From JASJHI01 sp965371355 (GTDB lineage: Bacteria; Actinomycetota; Acidimicrobiia; Acidimicrobiales; Ilumatobacteraceae): a stretch of 7,237 nucleotides of DNA. Shown piece by piece: positions 5,499-7,237 of this stretch (the stretch's first letter is position 1; each line of letters opens with the position of its first letter). A program made the position numbers and the translations under genes. The notes under the pieces were generated by a model that saw only the letters and a list, made by a program, of their open reading frames with translations, searched no databases and was not told where the DNA came from. Location: NCBI GenBank assembly GCA_965371355.1, contig CBDUYD010000149.1, positions 1 to 7,237 on the forward strand, given 5' to 3'.

Positions 5499-7237
5499 AT
5501 GGTCGACAAATGGTTGGTCGAAACCGATCTCGACGAGGAGTGGGACTTCTACACCCGCGCCAACGTCGGGGAGGTCTTTCCGGATCCGGTCGCGCCGCTC
5601 ACCTTCGAGTGGTTCGAGAACGAGGAAGGCATCGGGGCCACCGAGCGTGGCTTCCGTAACGCCTACTACCGGTACGGGTGTCTGTCTCCGGAGGAGTTCC
5701 CTCCCGACAAGGCGACGATCCTCGGCGTGGTCGGCGGCTACTGCTACCTCAACGCGAGTGCGATGCGAATGATCGGGCACCGGGCCGAGGGGATGACCGC
5801 AAAGGACATCGACGACGTCTTCTTCGGCGGTGCTCCCGGCGTTCCGGAATTCGTCGAGAAGCCGAGCCACGATCGGCCCGACCTGACCGCGAAGGTCGCC
5901 GAGACGTTCGGCTGGGCCTTTTCGGCGACCGAACTCCCTGACGTCGCGCGCCACGAGGAGATGGTGAACGCGCTCCGACGGGATCGCCCCGACCTCGCGG
6001 CGATGGACAATCGACAGTTGGTCGAATACGCGCTCTCGCTGACCGACGAGCATCTCGAGACGCTGTTCGAGGAGCACATCTACATCAGTGCGCTCGCCAC
6101 CCTGCCGATCGGCGTGATCTCGGCCGTGTGCGCGGCGATCGGTAGACCCGAAGCGACGATGCGGCTCCTCGCCGGCCTCGGCGACGTCGAGTCGGCCGCG
6201 CCATCGCTGGCGATGTGGGACCTCGGCCGCGTGATCGCCGGGTCTGCCGACCTGTCGTCGCTCTTCGACGCCGGCGTCGAGGGTCTCGATGCGCGTCTGC
6301 GCGGCGACGACTCACGCGACGCCCGCGCATTCGTGGCGTCCTTCGACGAGTTCCTCGCCGCCTACGGCAGCCGCGGCCCCAACGAGTGGGAGATGAGGTG
6401 TCCGACCTGGGAGACCGATCCCGATCTGGCGCTCGCCGCGATCGACCGGATGCGGCTCGCCGACGACTCGTCGTCACCCAGGGATCACAACGCCGACAGC
6501 GCCGCCGAACGGAAGGAACTCGGCGACGAGATCGCTGAGATGCTCGCCGGTGATCCTGCCGCGCAAGGACAGTTTCTGGCCGCGTTCCGAGCGGCGACCG
6601 TGTTTCTCCCTGGGCGTGAGCGGACGAAGACGAACTGCGTCAAGATGATCCAGGAAGCCAGGATGGCCCACAACGAGTACGGCCGACGCCGCTACGCCGA
6701 GGGCCACTTCCCGTTTGCGAACTCCTTCGCGATGCTGCGGCGGCACGAACTGCTCGACAGCGTCGATCATCCGGAGCGCTATCACGACATGCTGGTCGAA
6801 CGCGAGCAGCTCTTCGCCGACGTCTGCGCACTGCAGGAGCCGTTCATCATCTACCGGGAGAAGCCCGTGATGGCCGACTATCCGCGCCGCGACGCGGTCG
6901 AGTACGAGACGCTGGCGGTCGGCGAGACGATCCAGGGGATGCCAGGTTGCGCTGGAATCGCCACCGGCACAGCCCGGGTGATCACAGACTCGCACGATCC
7001 GAGCGCACTCGAGCCCGGCGACATTCTGGTCGCACCGTTCACCGATCCGTCGTGGACTCCGTTGTTCGTGCCCTCGGCGGGGGTGGTCGTCGACGTCGGT
7101 GCGGCGTTGAGCCACGCGATCATCGTCAGCCGTGAGCTCGGGAACCCCTGCGTCGTGTCGGCGACCGATGCGACCAAGCGCATCCCCGACGGCGCGACGA
7201 TCGAGGTTGACGGCGACACGGGGACGGTCACCGTGCT
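5499..7237 (+). CDS. PEP-utilizing enzyme-like protein lacking the ATP-grasp domain (partial, 3' end cut)
   Basis: The frame is open from 5493 to the window end: 579 complete codons from ATG 5499. That start is preferred because GGGGGGA lies 5 nt upstream; ATG 5493 would add Met-His. The N-terminal stretch DFYTRANVGEVFPDPVAPLTFEW and the later AYGSRGPNEWEM are typical of the middle, substrate-binding region of PEP-synthase/rifampicin-phosphotransferase-like proteins. From about residue 482 there is a swivelling phosphohistidine domain (PEP-utilizing enzyme mobile domain): CAGIATGTARVI, LEPGDILVAPFTDPSWTPLF, then GAALSHAIIVSRELGNPCVV with His539 as the expected phospho-acceptor. The run IEVDGDTGTVTV at the edge suggests only a few residues are missing. 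The ATP-grasp (PEP/pyruvate- or nucleotide-binding) domain usually at the N-terminus is absent, so a separate partner or a changed activity is implied. Specific substrate unknown; an antibiotic-modifying role would be speculation. Confidence 0.88.
   Translation, partial: MVDKWLVETDLDEEWDFYTRANVGEVFPDPVAPLTFEWFENEEGIGATERGFRNAYYRYGCLSPEEFPPDKATILGVVGGYCYLNASAMRMIGHRAEGMTAKDIDDVFFGGAPGVPEFVEKPSHDRPDLTAKVAETFGWAFSATELPDVARHEEMVNALRRDRPDLAAMDNRQLVEYALSLTDEHLETLFEEHIYISALATLPIGVISAVCAAIGRPEATMRLLAGLGDVESAAPSLAMWDLGRVIAGSADLSSLFDAGVEGLDARLRGDDSRDARAFVASFDEFLAAYGSRGPNEWEMRCPTWETDPDLALAAIDRMRLADDSSSPRDHNADSAAERKELGDEIAEMLAGDPAAQGQFLAAFRAATVFLPGRERTKTNCVKMIQEARMAHNEYGRRRYAEGHFPFANSFAMLRRHELLDSVDHPERYHDMLVEREQLFADVCALQEPFIIYREKPVMADYPRRDAVEYETLAVGETIQGMPGCAGIATGTARVITDSHDPSALEPGDILVAPFTDPSWTPLFVPSAGVVVDVGAALSHAIIVSRELGNPCVVSATDATKRIPDGATIEVDGDTGTVTV

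Noticed and set aside
5479..5772. 97-codon frame starting GTG at 5479 (+)
   Set aside because: It is out of frame with the PEP-utilizing protein gene that covers the same bases and has no recognisable content.
4473..6077. 534-codon open frame (-) spanning the esterase and PEP-utilizing genes
   Set aside because: It crosses two real genes on different strands and has Arg/Ser/Thr-rich shadow composition with no family motif.
5499..7237. Antibiotic (rifampicin) phosphotransferase
   Set aside because: The middle and His domains resemble that group broadly, but the ATP-grasp domain is missing and no substrate-specific residues can be assigned, so a specific resistance call is unsupported.

Overview
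The window is very GC-rich (about two thirds or more G+C by eye) with dense coding on both strands, no rRNA or tRNA, no insertion sequence and no CRISPR array. Codon use, near-absence of Shine-Dalgarno sites, two starts of the form TACGGT-N6-ATG (leaderless transcription) and the gene families present point to a high-GC actinobacterium. A member of the Acidimicrobiia (Ilumatobacter-like) is a reasonable but unproven guess.

Layout, left to right. (1) 77-856 (+): a FetB/YbbM-type metal-export permease, probably the downstream partner of an ATPase gene lying left of the window. (2) 890-1978 (-): the universal Obg-like ATPase YchF, convergent with fetB. A hairpin that overlaps both stop codons sits between them. 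(3) 2097-3011 (-): an AbiEi-like winged-helix domain fused to a DUF559 (Vsr-related) nuclease-like domain. It is bracketed by two copies of a ~53-bp imperfect palindromic direct repeat, one ending at its stop codon and one in its upstream region. (4) 3159-4196 (+): a PolX-related protein that keeps the Pol-beta-like 8-kDa helix-hairpin-helix domain and a complete PHP metal site but has no polymerase palm. It is divergent from (3). (5) 4249-5385 (-): a class C beta-lactamase-fold serine hydrolase/esterase, convergent with (4), again with a hairpin over the stop. (6) 5499 to the right edge (+): a PEP-synthase/rifampicin-phosphotransferase-like protein with a middle domain and a phosphohistidine domain but no ATP-grasp domain. 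It is divergent from (5) and cut by the window end only at its last few residues.

The genes alternate in strand, so nothing here reads as a multi-gene operon apart from fetB's likely unseen upstream partner. Most is ordinary chromosome. The least explained part is the repeat-flanked DUF559 cassette at 2048-3110: a ~1-kb unit with a predicted DNA-binding/nuclease protein between two palindromic repeats, compatible with either a mobile or excisable cassette or an autoregulatory operator.
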